A stretch of 64,000 nt of DNA from Pseudomonas taetrolens (GTDB lineage Bacteria; Pseudomonadota; Gammaproteobacteria; Pseudomonadales; Pseudomonadaceae), in contig NZ_LS483370.1 in NCBI RefSeq assembly GCF_900475285.1, positions 2,866,001 through 2,930,000 on the forward strand. The letters run 5' to 3'. Positions 7,185-16,693 of the stretch are shown in pieces. The notes beneath the pieces were generated by a model that was not told the origin of the DNA, did no database searches, and saw only the letters and a program-made list of their open reading frames with translations. Both the position numbers and the translations under genes were made by a program. Every line of letters starts with the position of its first letter. The first letter of the stretch is position 1.

Positions 7185-9200
7185 ATGTCCGACTTTCAGC
7201 TTGTTACCCGCTTTAAACCCGCGGGTGATCAACCCGAAGCCATTCGCCAGATGATCGAAGGCATCGAAGCCGGACTGTCGCACCAGACCCTGCTCGGCGT
7301 AACGGGCTCGGGTAAAACATTCAGCATCGCCAATGTCATCGCCCACGTGAATCGCCCGACACTGGTCCTGGCGCCGAACAAAACCCTGGCCGCGCAGTTA
7401 TACGGTGAGTTCAAGGCGTTCTTCCCGAACAATGCGGTGGAGTACTTCGTCTCGTACTACGACTACTATCAGCCCGAAGCCTATGTGCCCTCCTCCGACA
7501 CCTTTATCGAGAAGGACGCCTCGATCAACGACCACATCGAGCAGATGCGCCTGTCCGCGACCAAGGCCCTGCTGGAGCGCAAGGACGCGATCATCGTCAC
7601 CACGGTGTCCTGTATTTACGGCCTGGGCAGCCCGGAAACCTATTTGAAGATGGTGCTGCACGTCGATCGCGGCGACAGGCTTGACCAGCGCGAACTGCTG
7701 CGCCGCCTGGCCGACCTGCAATACACCCGCAACGATATGGATTTTGCCCGCGCCACGTTCCGCGTACGGGGCGACGTGATCGACATCTACCCGGCCGAAT
7801 CGGATCTTGAAGCCATCCGCATCGAACTGTTCGACGATGAAGTCGAGAGCATCAGCGCCTTTGACCCGCTGACCGGCGAAGTCATACGCAAGATGCCGCG
7901 TTTCACCTTCTACCCTAAAAGCCACTACGTAACGCCACGTGAAACCCTGCTGGATGCGGTCGAAGGCATCAAGGAAGAGCTCAAGGAGCGTCTCGACTAC
8001 CTGCGCACCCATGACAAGCTGGTCGAAGCCCAGCGCCTGGAGCAACGTACCCGCTTCGACCTGGAAATGATCATGGAGCTGGGTTACTGCAACGGCATCG
8101 AAAACTACTCGCGCTATCTGTCGGGCCGCGAATCCGGTGCGCCGCCACCGACCCTGTTCGATTACCTGCCGGCCGATGCGCTGCTGGTGATCGACGAGTC
8201 CCACGTCAGCGTGCCGCAAGTCGGTGCCATGTATAAAGGCGACCGGTCGCGCAAGGAAACCCTGGTGGAATACGGTTTCCGCTTGCCGTCGGCCTTGGAC
8301 AACCGGCCGATGCGCTTTGATGAATGGGAACGCATCAGCCCGCAAACCATTTTTGTCTCGGCCACCCCCGGCAATTACGAAGCCGAGCATGCCGGCCGGA
8401 TTGTTGAGCAAGTGGTGCGCCCGACCGGCCTGGTCGACCCGCAAATCGAAATTCGCCCGGCCCTGACTCAAGTGGACGATTTGCTGTCCGAGATATCCAA
8501 GCGGGTGGCACTGGAAGAGCGGGTGCTGGTCACCACGCTGACCAAACGCATGTCCGAAGACCTGACTGACTACCTGGCCGATCATGGCGTACGGGTACGC
8601 TACCTGCACTCCGACATTGATACCGTGGAGCGGGTCGAAATCATTCGCGACCTGCGCCTTGGGGTGTTTGACGTGCTGGTGGGCATCAACCTGCTGCGAG
8701 AAGGCCTGGACATGCCGGAAGTGTCGCTGGTGGCCATTCTTGACGCAGACAAAGAAGGCTTCCTGCGTTCCGAGCGTTCGTTGATCCAGACCATTGGCCG
8801 TGCGGCCCGTAATCTGAATGGCCGGGCCATTCTTTACGCCGACCGTATCACCGGTTCGATGGAGCGCGCCATTGGCGAAACCGAACGTCGCCGGGAAAAA
8901 CAGATCGCCTTCAACCTGGCCAACGGCATCACCCCCAAAGGCGTGTTCAAGGACGTTGCCGACATCATGGAAGGTGCGGTGGTCCCGGGGTCACGCAGCA
9001 AGAAACGCAAAGGCATGGCCAAGGCGGCCGAAGAAAACGCCAAGTACGAAAACGAACTGCGGTCCCCCAGCGAAATCAGCAAGCGCATTCGCCAACTGGA
9101 AGAAAAAATGTACGCCCTCGCCCGCGACCTGGAGTTCGAGGCGGCGGCGCAGATGCGCGACGAAATCGGCAAACTCCGCGAGCGCCTGTTGCAGGTGTGA
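7185..9200 (+). CDS. uvrB: UvrABC excision nuclease subunit B
   Basis: The 671-residue protein is the DNA-damage verification helicase of nucleotide excision repair. It is loaded by UvrA and recruits UvrC in the cytoplasm. Walker A GVTGSGKT lies at residues 38-45, the beta-hairpin segment [12 protein letters not shown] near 92-103, the Walker B-type DESH downstream, and helicase motif QTIGRAARN near 540. The C-terminal UVR domain ([17 protein letters not shown]) is the UvrC-binding site. The length is typical. ATG 7185 (MSDFQLV) is preferred over an earlier in-frame ATG at 7143. Confidence 0.98.
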   Translation: MSDFQLVTRFKPAGDQPEAIRQMIEGIEAGLSHQTLLGVTGSGKTFSIANVIAHVNRPTLVLAPNKTLAAQLYGEFKAFFPNNAVEYFVSYYDYYQPEAYVPSSDTFIEKDASINDHIEQMRLSATKALLERKDAIIVTTVSCIYGLGSPETYLKMVLHVDRGDRLDQRELLRRLADLQYTRNDMDFARATFRVRGDVIDIYPAESDLEAIRIELFDDEVESISAFDPLTGEVIRKMPRFTFYPKSHYVTPRETLLDAVEGIKEELKERLDYLRTHDKLVEAQRLEQRTRFDLEMIMELGYCNGIENYSRYLSGRESGAPPPTLFDYLPADALLVIDESHVSVPQVGAMYKGDRSRKETLVEYGFRLPSALDNRPMRFDEWERISPQTIFVSATPGNYEAEHAGRIVEQVVRPTGLVDPQIEIRPALTQVDDLLSEISKRVALEERVLVTTLTKRMSEDLTDYLADHGVRVRYLHSDIDTVERVEIIRDLRLGVFDVLVGINLLREGLDMPEVSLVAILDADKEGFLRSERSLIQTIGRAARNLNGRAILYADRITGSMERAIGETERRREKQIAFNLANGITPKGVFKDVADIMEGAVVPGSRSKKRKGMAKAAEENAKYENELRSPSEISKRIRQLEEKMYALARDLEFEAAAQMRDEIGKLRERLLQV

Positions 9201-9330
9201 CGTGCAGCGGTAGAGCGACGTAGCCTCGTTCCACTCGTCAACTGCTACACGCACTCTGTAATCCAGCTGCGAAGCATGCGTAGGGTGATGTCGCCACGGA
9301 ATTGAGGACACCCTTGCGATCCCGCTCTTG

Positions 9331-9376
9331 AAGGGCCTTCGGCCCTTTTCGCAGCCTGCGGCAGCGGCTACAGGGC
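9331..9376 (+). terminator. Terminator hairpin of uvrB followed by a REP-like palindrome
   Basis: AAGGGCC-TTC-GGCCCTTTT (9331-9348) is a compact hairpin with a short T-run after uvrB. Immediately after it, GCAGCCTGCGGCAGCGGC (9351-9368) has the sequence of Pseudomonas REP elements. A closely similar element recurs near 43000. Confidence 0.65.
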
Positions 9377-9389
9377 GTCGCATTAACGG

Positions 9390-9815
9390 CTAAGGGCAGC
9401 CCACTGCTGCGACAGCTTCGACTTCAAACAACATCCCATCCAGGGCCAGGCGCGGCACGGGGATCAGGGTGCAGGCCGGTTTGGCGGCCGCCCCCCAGAG
9501 CCGGTCTATTTCCGCGCCCAGAATCTGCAAGCGTTGCTGGCTATGATCGACAATCAGCACGGTCAGTTTGGCCACGTCCTTGAGCTGTGCATCGGCCGCG
9601 GCCAGGGCGATCTGCAGGTTGGCAAAAGCCTGGCGCACCTGTTCGGCAAAATCCGGCGACAGTTCGCTGTCGACGTTCTCTGCGCCCTGGCCCGCGGTGT
9701 ACACAAGGCGAACATTGGGGGCCAATCGCGCGACGTGGGAGTAGCCATTGGCTGAAGGGTCGTACAGCCCGGGCGGGTTGAGCAATTGCACGGCGGGATG
9801 AAGGTTCTTGTCCAT
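9390..9815 (-). CDS. RidA/YjgF/YER057c-family protein
   Basis: The 141-residue protein has the RidA trimer fold pattern: RLVYTAGQGAENVDSE near residues 33-48, FAEQVRQAFANLQIALAAADAQLKDV helix, and a C-terminal P-x-LALDGMLFEVEAVAAV segment. The catalytic Arg of canonical RidA (in the CRACVEV context) is not evident, so this is more like the Rid-related subgroups than enamine/imine deaminase RidA itself. ATG 9815 follows a GGAGA ribosome site. It is divergent from an MFS carrier 143 bp away. The substrate is unknown. Confidence 0.85.
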   Translation of the reverse strand: MDKNLHPAVQLLNPPGLYDPSANGYSHVARLAPNVRLVYTAGQGAENVDSELSPDFAEQVRQAFANLQIALAAADAQLKDVAKLTVLIVDHSQQRLQILGAEIDRLWGAAAKPACTLIPVPRLALDGMLFEVEAVAAVGCP

Positions 9816-9958
9816 AAAAATCTCTCCGGTGGGCAGTGAAGGCACAAGCGCGCCATTCAACCATTCTCGCCATCCCCTGTGCCAGCGCCCTCGCGACGCA
9901 GTGCGCAAATATGTAAGGATGTTGCGCTGCGTCACAGACCCGATCGACAAGGATGACC

Positions 9959-11110
9959 ATGACCGCCATCAACACCCACGCCCCTTTTGTACCGGGGCGT
10001 CTCGAGCAAATGTCGACCCGCATAGCTTTTTTTATTGCCGGGTTCGGTTTGGCTGCCTGGGCACCGCTGGTGCCGTATGCCAAGGCCCGTGCCGGGCTCG
10101 ATGAGGCCACCCTGGGTCTGTTGCTGCTGTGTCTGGGGGCGGGGTCGATCCTGGCGATGCCCATCTCCGGCCTGTTGGCGACACGCTTTGGTTGCCGTCG
10201 TGTGCTGGTGGTCGGGACGATTCTGATTTGCCTGAGCCTGCCGCTGTTGGCGACGGCCAGCACGTTGCCGCTGTTGATCGCGACCCTGTTTATGTTTGGT
10301 GCGGGGCTCGGCGCGGTGGATTCAACGGTCAATCTGCAAGCCGTGATCGTCGAGCGCGCCAGCGGGCGTCACATGATGTCGGGCTTTCATGGCTTGTTCA
10401 GCGTCGGCGGGATTGCCGGAGCAGCCGGGGTCAGCGCCCTGCTCGCCCTGGGCCTGTCGCCGCTGTGGGCGATTGCAGCCGTGGTTGTGCTGATACTGGC
10501 CGCGCTGGCCAAAGCGGCACCGCATCTGTTGCCCTATGGCAGCGAAAGCAGCGGCCCGGCCTTTGCCGTGCCCCATGGGGTAGTGCTGTTTATCGGGGTG
10601 CTGTGCTTTATCGTGTTCCTCGCCGAAGGCGCCATGCTCGACTGGAGCGCTGTGTTCCTGACCACCGAAAAAAGCTTGGGTGAAGCCTATGCGGGCTTGG
10701 GCTATGCCGCATTCGCACTGACCATGACGGTCGGCCGATTGCTGGGCGATACCATCGTCAGGCGTCTGGGCGCGAGGCGGGTAATTGTTCTGGGAGGTTT
10801 GTTCGCCGCCTTTGGCATGGCGCTGGCCACCCTGGCCCCGAACTGGGAGCTTTCCCTGCTGGGCTATGCGCTGGTCGGCGTCGGTTGCTCAAATATTGTG
10901 CCGGTGCTGTATACCGCCGTTGGCAAGCAAACGGTGATGCCCGAAAGCATCGCCGTGCCGGCCATCACCACCCTGGGCTATGCGGGGATTCTGGCAGGCC
11001 CGGCGGCCATCGGTTTTATCGCCCATGCCAGCAGCCTGAGCCTGGCCTTTTTACTGATCACCGCCCTGCTGCTGGGCGTGGCCATCAGCGGGCGGAGGAT
11101 TCAGGTCTAG
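9959..11110 (+). CDS. MFS transporter (YbjJ-like)
   Basis: The 383-residue inner-membrane carrier has about 12 hydrophobic segments. It contains FGCRRVLVVGTILICLSLP after helix 2, a VDSTVNLQ segment near helix 4, and GFHGLFSVGG in helix 5, features shared with the YbjJ/FucP-like branch of the major facilitator superfamily. ATG 9959 is chosen over ATG 9953 because AAGG sits at workable distance only from the later one. It stops 3 bp short of the convergent TonB-receptor gene. Substrate and direction of transport are not known. Confidence 0.82.
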   Translation: MTAINTHAPFVPGRLEQMSTRIAFFIAGFGLAAWAPLVPYAKARAGLDEATLGLLLLCLGAGSILAMPISGLLATRFGCRRVLVVGTILICLSLPLLATASTLPLLIATLFMFGAGLGAVDSTVNLQAVIVERASGRHMMSGFHGLFSVGGIAGAAGVSALLALGLSPLWAIAAVVVLILAALAKAAPHLLPYGSESSGPAFAVPHGVVLFIGVLCFIVFLAEGAMLDWSAVFLTTEKSLGEAYAGLGYAAFALTMTVGRLLGDTIVRRLGARRVIVLGGLFAAFGMALATLAPNWELSLLGYALVGVGCSNIVPVLYTAVGKQTVMPESIAVPAITTLGYAGILAGPAAIGFIAHASSLSLAFLLITALLLGVAISGRRIQV

Positions 11111-11113
11111 CCG

Positions 11114-13579
11114 TTAAAAGCCGACACTGGCCTGGACAAAGAACGTCCGCGGCTCACCCAGGTAAATGCCTGAGTTGTTGTCGCTGGAGCGGGTGTAATA
11201 CTCCTGGTTGAACAGGTTTTTGATCCCCGCACCCAGCTTGAGATTCGACGCTTGCGGGCCGAAGTCGTAGCCGACGCGGGTGCTCCAGGTGGCATAGCCC
11301 GGAATGTCACCGTATTGACCATCGGCCGTCGGATCGGTGATGTAGGTGCCACCGGTACCCGGCGCGTGTTGTTTGGACTGGGCAAACATGTCGAGGTTGT
11401 AGGTCCAGCGGTTAACCGCATAACGCGCCCCGAGGTTGAGCACCTGGCGCGAATACAACGGCAGGTCACGCCCTTTGAACCCGGAGATGTCACCCTCGGA
11501 TGTCGCCTTGGTATAGGTGAACCCGGCATTCACCGACAAGCCGTCGAGCCGCGCGTCCAGCCCCGACATGTCGTAGTGCACCGAGGTTTCCACGCCCTGG
11601 TGCTTGGTGGCGCCCAGGTTGGTCCAGCCCACATCGTTGCTGATGTATTGCAACTCGTCGGCAAAGTCGATGTAGAACACCGTTACTTCACCGCCCCAGG
11701 TGCCATTGTCGTAACGGGTGCCGATTTCGTAAGTCTTGGCTTTCTCCGGCTTCAGGCCTGCCGCCGTCTGATCCCCCGTACCGCCCTGCCCCAGCTGGAA
11801 GTACTGCAGGCTGCCAAAGGAGGTTTCATAGTTGGCGAACAGCTTCCATGCATCCGAAAGGTGATACATCACGCTCAGGGCCGGCAGCGCTTCATTGCTG
11901 TCGATGCTGCGCTTCTTTTCCTCGACCGGAACCCCCTTGGCGTCGAGCACCGGACGGTCGTGCCAGTGGGTGCTGATACGTTCAAAACGAATGCCCGGGG
12001 TCACGGTCCAGTTGCCCACATCGATCTTGTCATCGATATAGATCGCGCTGGCTTCGGTACCGCCCGTGCGATCCTGGTACACATGCCCGTCCCCCTTTGG
12101 CCCGGACACAGGGGTGTTATCGACCAGTTCAAGCATGCTTGCCTGTTCATGCATCGCCTCTTTCAGATAGCGATAACCCACACCGACTTCTTGCGTCACC
12201 GGGCCCAGGGTGAAGACATGCGACACCCGCGGCTCGATGCCGAAGGTGTGGTAGTTACGCGGATAGGCCGTCACGGTTTGCAAATTGCGCGCGGCGATAT
12301 TGCTGCCACGGAAGCTGTCGGTGTAATAGGTCAGGACTTCGAACTGGGTTTGATCATCAATTTGGCGCAGGTACTTGAAGGAGACGTCCTTGCGCCGCCC
12401 GCTGAAGTTGTCCCAGTCACGCACCGACTGGTACGGGTCCGCATCGAACTGCGCCTGGGTCAAACCGCCGGGCATGTCAGCGGTGGCGTCGTAGTAATGG
12501 AAGTTGAGGCTGAAATCATCCTGATCGGTCGGTGCCCAGTGCGTCTTGAGCAACACGTCATCAATGTCGTTGTCATTGTTGCGAGTGCGGTAACCGTCGC
12601 CCTTCACCCCGGAGTACAGCAAAGCGGCACCGATACCGTTATCGGCCGTGCCCCCCAAGAAGGCGGATTCCATGTGCTTCCAGCCGCCACCTTCGGAGGT
12701 TTGCAGCGTCGTACCGACTTCACCCTGGAAGGTTTCAGGGATGGCACGGGTCACGAAGTTGATCACGCCACCCACGTTTTGCGGCCCGTAGCGCACCGAG
12801 CCGGCACCTCGCACCACGTCGATGCTGTCGAGGTTGCCCGAGGAAATCGGCGCCATCGCCAATTGCGGCTGGCCGTAAGGTGCAAAGGCCGCCGGGACAC
12901 CGTCGATCAGCACCGTGGAGCGTGGCGACAGGCGCGAGGTCAATCCGCGCACGCCCACGTTCAATGAAATATCACTGCCCCCCGTACCGTTGGGGGCCTG
13001 TACCTGCACGCCGGGAATACGCTTGAGCACATCGCTGACGTTCATCGCGCCTTGCTCGACCATCGCTTCGCGCCGTACCACGGTGCGTGCGCCAGGGTGA
13101 TTCTGGACCACCGACTGATTGGCATCGCCCAGCCAGTCGCCCACGACTTTGACATCCACCGGCCCCAGCTCCAGCGGGCCCGCTGCGGCAGCGGTACCCG
13201 CCACCGGCGCAGCGCGCAGAGTGACAGCATCACCGTCCAGTTCGTAACTCAGGCCACTGCCCTGCAACAGTCGGCTCAAGGCTTGCTCGGGTGACAATTG
13301 ACCTTCCACCGCCGGTGCCAGCTTGCCGGCCACCAGCTGCGGACTGAAAAACACCTGCAATGAGGTTTGCTGGGCCAGTTGGCTCAAGGCTGCACCCAGG
13401 GGCTGGGCCTGAATATGAATAGCACTCGACGCCGGCTCGATGGCAAACGCCCACGGTGTCGCGCTACTGACCGCCAGCGCCAGGGCCAGCGGCAACCAGC
13501 GCGTACGTGCAACGGAGACCGGGGTGCTCAAAGCAGTGGCGAGCGAAGAAGCCGCCTCAAAAGGATTGTTATTTTTCAC
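11114..13579 (-). CDS. TonB-dependent outer-membrane receptor with signalling domain (FecA type)
   Basis: The 821-residue protein starts with a signal peptide ending near TPWAFA. Then comes a secretin/TonB short N-terminal domain (STN; roughly residues 55-125: IHIQAQPLGAALSQLAQQ, LLQGSGLSYELDG), which transmits the ligand signal to FecR. A plug domain (RREAMVEQGAMNVSDVLKRI, GSVRYGPQNVGGVINFV) and a 22-strand barrel ending in aromatic F (QASVGF) follow. It imports an iron chelate such as ferric citrate or a xenosiderophore. It is co-oriented with fecR and fecI homologues in the order I-R-A, so it is both transporter and sensor. The ligand cannot be fixed by eye. Confidence 0.93.
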   Translation of the reverse strand: MKNNNPFEAASSLATALSTPVSVARTRWLPLALALAVSSATPWAFAIEPASSAIHIQAQPLGAALSQLAQQTSLQVFFSPQLVAGKLAPAVEGQLSPEQALSRLLQGSGLSYELDGDAVTLRAAPVAGTAAAAGPLELGPVDVKVVGDWLGDANQSVVQNHPGARTVVRREAMVEQGAMNVSDVLKRIPGVQVQAPNGTGGSDISLNVGVRGLTSRLSPRSTVLIDGVPAAFAPYGQPQLAMAPISSGNLDSIDVVRGAGSVRYGPQNVGGVINFVTRAIPETFQGEVGTTLQTSEGGGWKHMESAFLGGTADNGIGAALLYSGVKGDGYRTRNNDNDIDDVLLKTHWAPTDQDDFSLNFHYYDATADMPGGLTQAQFDADPYQSVRDWDNFSGRRKDVSFKYLRQIDDQTQFEVLTYYTDSFRGSNIAARNLQTVTAYPRNYHTFGIEPRVSHVFTLGPVTQEVGVGYRYLKEAMHEQASMLELVDNTPVSGPKGDGHVYQDRTGGTEASAIYIDDKIDVGNWTVTPGIRFERISTHWHDRPVLDAKGVPVEEKKRSIDSNEALPALSVMYHLSDAWKLFANYETSFGSLQYFQLGQGGTGDQTAAGLKPEKAKTYEIGTRYDNGTWGGEVTVFYIDFADELQYISNDVGWTNLGATKHQGVETSVHYDMSGLDARLDGLSVNAGFTYTKATSEGDISGFKGRDLPLYSRQVLNLGARYAVNRWTYNLDMFAQSKQHAPGTGGTYITDPTADGQYGDIPGYATWSTRVGYDFGPQASNLKLGAGIKNLFNQEYYTRSSDNNSGIYLGEPRTFFVQASVGF

Positions 13580-13687
13580 GTCGAGTCTTGCCCTGTTGAT
13601 CGCACCGAAGTACGACTGTTAATGCAAACCAGTTGCAGTTGTTCAAGAAGACGAAGAACTCGAAAAAAACCTGAATCGGTCAGGGCA

Positions 13688-14668
13688 TTATTTTCTGGCG
13701 ATGATTTCCTGGCTGCCATCGGCACGGGTCTGAATGGCGACCGGCAGGATCCGCGGCAACGCCTTGAGCAAGGCGTCGGTGTCATCGGTCTTGAACACGC
13801 TGGAAACACGCAACCGGGCCAATGCCGGGCTGCTTACGTGCAGAGGCTGCTCACGATAGCGCGACACTTCTGCGGCCACTTCGCCGAGGGTGGCGTCGTT
13901 GAACACCAACTGGCCCTTGCGCCAGGCCGTCAGCGCCTGTGTATCCACCGGCCGGGCCGCCGCCACCCGCCCCCGGGCATCGACCAGGGTTCCCAGGCCA
14001 GCAGTCAGGTTGACCGCCTCGGGCGCGCTGGCCCCCTGGACCCGAACATGCCCGGACTCTACGGCCACCTGCGCCTCGTCGCCGTCGCGACGCACATCAA
14101 AGCGGGTGCCGGTCACCGTCACCTGACCCGCACCGGCCTGCACCACGAACGGTCGATCGCGATCAACGGCGACACTGAACATCGCTTCGCCCTGTTCAAG
14201 GTCGACCTTGCGCTGCTGGTGTTCAAAGTGGACACGCACGCGGCTGCGCCCATTGAGTTCGATGGATGAGCCATCCGGCAGAGTGATTTCACGACGCTCG
14301 CCGAGCACCGTGCTGAATTCGCCCCGGTAACCCGCTGAGGACGGCGCCTGCATCCACAGGCCTGCGCCGGCGGCCACGGCCAGCACGCTCGCCGCCACTG
14401 CATAGCGCAGTAGCGAACGGTGCTTGACCGGCACCGCCGGCGACTCGCACAGCGCCTGCAAACGCGCCTTGGGCAACAGCTCGGTGGCCGACCACAGGTT
14501 GACCAGCCATTGGTATTCCGCCTCATGCGCCGCATGTTGCAAGCGCCAGGCGGCCAGTTCGGCCTGCTCCGCCGCACTCAGGGTCTGCGCCTGTTGCCGC
14601 GCGAACCAGCTCGCGGCAGCATCGCGAACGCTCGCGCTGTCACCTGTACAGTCACGCGTCTCCATCAT
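13688..14668 (-). CDS. FecR-family anti-sigma / signal-transducing protein
   Basis: The 326-residue protein has an N-terminal DUF4880 domain (residues about 13-60, with AASWFARQQAQTLSAAEQ and AAWRLQHAAHEAEYQWL). One membrane helix (about 89-105, VAASVLAVAAGAGLWM) follows, then a periplasmic FecR domain (GEFSTVLGERREITLPDGS, ELNGRSRVRV) and a C-terminal STN-like part. It relays the loaded-receptor signal to the partner sigma factor. Two adjacent ATG codons (14668 and 14665) share the ribosome site AAGGA. It stops 108 bp before the receptor gene. Confidence 0.9.
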   Translation of the reverse strand: MMETRDCTGDSASVRDAAASWFARQQAQTLSAAEQAELAAWRLQHAAHEAEYQWLVNLWSATELLPKARLQALCESPAVPVKHRSLLRYAVAASVLAVAAGAGLWMQAPSSAGYRGEFSTVLGERREITLPDGSSIELNGRSRVRVHFEHQQRKVDLEQGEAMFSVAVDRDRPFVVQAGAGQVTVTGTRFDVRRDGDEAQVAVESGHVRVQGASAPEAVNLTAGLGTLVDARGRVAAARPVDTQALTAWRKGQLVFNDATLGEVAAEVSRYREQPLHVSSPALARLRVSSVFKTDDTDALLKALPRILPVAIQTRADGSQEIIARK

Positions 14669-14738
14669 GCAATCCTTAGCGGCACAGGCGCGCAAACCAC
14701 GCCCTGCGCCTGCAATTGTAATTCGCGACCCGATGTCA

Positions 14739-15233
14739 TTACGGCGCCTCCACGCGTTCACGCAGATGGCGCAGGGTGCGGATCATATACTTTTCCACCA
14801 TGTTCCTGGACAGCCCCAGGCGGTCGGCGATCTCGGCCTGGGTCAGCCCTTCGATTTTTTGCCAGACGAACACCTTGCGGCAGTTGAGCGGGAGTTCCTG
14901 CAAGGCCCGCTCGACCGACTCGGCCAGCTGGAACGCGCGCATGTACTGCTCCGGGTCACCGGTTTCGGAAGAACAGGGGGCAACAGCGGCCAGTTCTTTG
15001 GCGTCGCGCAGCTCTTCACGGCGAAAACCGTCCACGGCGATATTGCGTGCAGTCTGGTGCAAATACGCACGAGGCTGTACGACAGCATCCGAATCGGATT
15101 CGAGCACGCGGACAAAGGTGTCATGGGCCAGGTCCTGCGCCTGCTGACGATTGCGCAGGCGACGGGTCCAGGTACCGATCAACTCTTCGTAATGTTCAAA
15201 AAAGCCCGTTTTGCGGGGCACTTTATGAGTCAT
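14739..15233 (-). CDS. ECF sigma factor, FecI type
   Basis: The 164-residue protein has sigma region 2 (FFEHYEELIGTWTRRL, QAQDLAHDTFVRVLE, ARNIAVDGFRREELR) and region 4 (LNCRKVFVWQKIEGL, AEIADRLGLSRNMVEKYMI). This matches iron-starvation ECF sigmas. It should direct RNA polymerase to the receptor promoter when FecR signals. A poorly conserved Fur-like site lies in its upstream region. Confidence 0.93.
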   Translation of the reverse strand: MTHKVPRKTGFFEHYEELIGTWTRRLRNRQQAQDLAHDTFVRVLESDSDAVVQPRAYLHQTARNIAVDGFRREELRDAKELAAVAPCSSETGDPEQYMRAFQLAESVERALQELPLNCRKVFVWQKIEGLTQAEIADRLGLSRNMVEKYMIRTLRHLRERVEAP

Positions 15234-15260
15234 CGCAATGGGCTATGAAGGCGGGGCGCG

Positions 15261-15279
15261 AATAGTAATGCTTCCTATT
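15261..15279. promoter_or_regulatory. Weak candidate Fur box upstream of the fecI homologue
   Basis: AATAG and CTATT are inverted repeats ending a 19-bp stretch. By hand it agrees with the 19-bp Fur consensus at about 10 of 19 positions, which is borderline. The position, 28 bp upstream of the sigma-factor start, is right for iron control. Confidence 0.3.
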
Positions 15280-15315
15280 AATGCCCGCAATCACCGCCCT
15301 GACAAAGAGCTCGTT

Positions 15316-16635
15316 CTAACGCTCGGCCTCGGCCAGCAAACGCCGCTCCACTTGATGCCCCCGGGCGAAGCCAAACCTGCGAGCGGTCAACAGCCCCACC
15401 AGCCCCATCATCGCGCAGAACGCCACGCACACCCACGGACTCCATGGCATCAGCGCGATCAACAGCAGCGGCGTGGTACTGGCCCACAACGCATACGCAA
15501 TGTTGTAGGTGAACGAAATCCCCGAGACGCGGATCGGGGCCGGAAACAGGCCCACCATCACCGACGGCACCACACCGACAATCCCGCAGGTCAAGCCGGC
15601 AAACGCGTAGGCCAGACCCGGCAGCCCCCATTGCCCCACCAGGCTGGCGTAGAGCAAGCCGATGCCCAGGGGCAGTAACAGGCTGTAGAGCACGATGCTG
15701 CGCCAGACGCCAATACGGTCAACGATCAACCCGGCCAGGACACAACCGAGATTCAAAAATACGATCCCCAGGCTGCTCAAAGCGAAGGTATGACTGGCGC
15801 TCATGTCAAAGTGCTGCTGCATCACCGTCGGCGTGATCACCACAAACACCACCACGGCGCTGGTCAGCACACATGTCAGCAAGGCCGCCGGCAACAAGGA
15901 ACCGCGGTGATCGCGCAGCACCGTACGCAACGGGAACGGCGCCATGCCGTCCTTGTGCTCGCGCAAGGCCAGAAATACTGGTGTCTCATTCAGCCAGCGG
16001 CGCAGCCAGACGCCAATCACTCCAAATACACCGCCCAGCAAAAACGGATAGCGCCAGGCGTAATCCAGGATTTCTTCGGGGGTGAACAGTTGGGCGAGCA
16101 AGGTCGCGGTCAAGGCGCCGATCAAATAACCAAAGGTCAGCCCGGCCTGTAAAAACCCAAGCGCATAACCTCGACGGCCGGCCGGTGCATGCTCGGCAAC
16201 AAATACCCAGGCGCTCGGCACTTCGCCGCCCACCGCAGCCCCTTGAAGAATGCGCAGGGCCAACAGGATCAGCGGCGCGAAATAGCCGATGTCGGCATAC
16301 GTCGGCATGATCCCGATCAGCAGGCAAGGCAGCGCCATCATCAGGATGCTCAGGCTGAACACCCGTTTGCGGCCCAGATGATCGGCAAAGTGCGCCATCA
16401 GGATCCCGCCCAGCGGACGCGCCAGATACCCGGTCACAAAGATCCCGAAACTTTGCAGCAACCGCAGCCATTCCGGCATGTCCGGCGGAAAAAACAGCTG
16501 GCTCAGGGTCAGGGCAAAGAATACGAAGATGATGAAATCATAGATTTCAAGCGCCCCGCCCAATGCCGCCAAACCCAGGGTTCGGTAGTCAGCGCGCGAA
16601 AAACGCACGGTATTGGCTTGAGTATCGACAGACAT
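15316..16635 (-). CDS. MFS transporter, MHS type (second in window)
   Basis: The 439-residue carrier begins near RTLGLAALGGALEIYDFIIF, a shifted version of the MHS signature. It carries the GYLARPLGGILMAHFADHLGRKR loop motif and about 12 hydrophobic segments. Close relatives include proline/betaine and citrate-type symporters. It lies 80 bp upstream of the fecI homologue in the same orientation on the minus strand, and 58 bp downstream of a tripartite efflux operon. Import of an iron-chelating organic acid such as citrate would make sense beside fecIRA but is only inference. ATG 16635 is used; an in-frame ATG 11 codons upstream (16668) is possible. Confidence 0.82.
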   Translation of the reverse strand: MSVDTQANTVRFSRADYRTLGLAALGGALEIYDFIIFVFFALTLSQLFFPPDMPEWLRLLQSFGIFVTGYLARPLGGILMAHFADHLGRKRVFSLSILMMALPCLLIGIMPTYADIGYFAPLILLALRILQGAAVGGEVPSAWVFVAEHAPAGRRGYALGFLQAGLTFGYLIGALTATLLAQLFTPEEILDYAWRYPFLLGGVFGVIGVWLRRWLNETPVFLALREHKDGMAPFPLRTVLRDHRGSLLPAALLTCVLTSAVVVFVVITPTVMQQHFDMSASHTFALSSLGIVFLNLGCVLAGLIVDRIGVWRSIVLYSLLLPLGIGLLYASLVGQWGLPGLAYAFAGLTCGIVGVVPSVMVGLFPAPIRVSGISFTYNIAYALWASTTPLLLIALMPWSPWVCVAFCAMMGLVGLLTARRFGFARGHQVERRLLAEAER

Positions 16636-16693
16636 AAATAGGCTCAATGCGATCAAGGGCGCGAGCATAACAAATCCGGATGTTTCACGACGG

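Noticed and set aside
9201..9389. CRISPR or tRNA in the GC-rich region after uvrB
   Set aside because: There are no regular spaced repeats and no cloverleaf; it holds a terminator and a REP-like palindrome only.
11252..12967. 571-codon open frame on the plus strand opposite the TonB receptor
   Set aside because: It lies fully antisense to a clear receptor gene and shows no domain; GC-rich coding DNA often leaves such frames.
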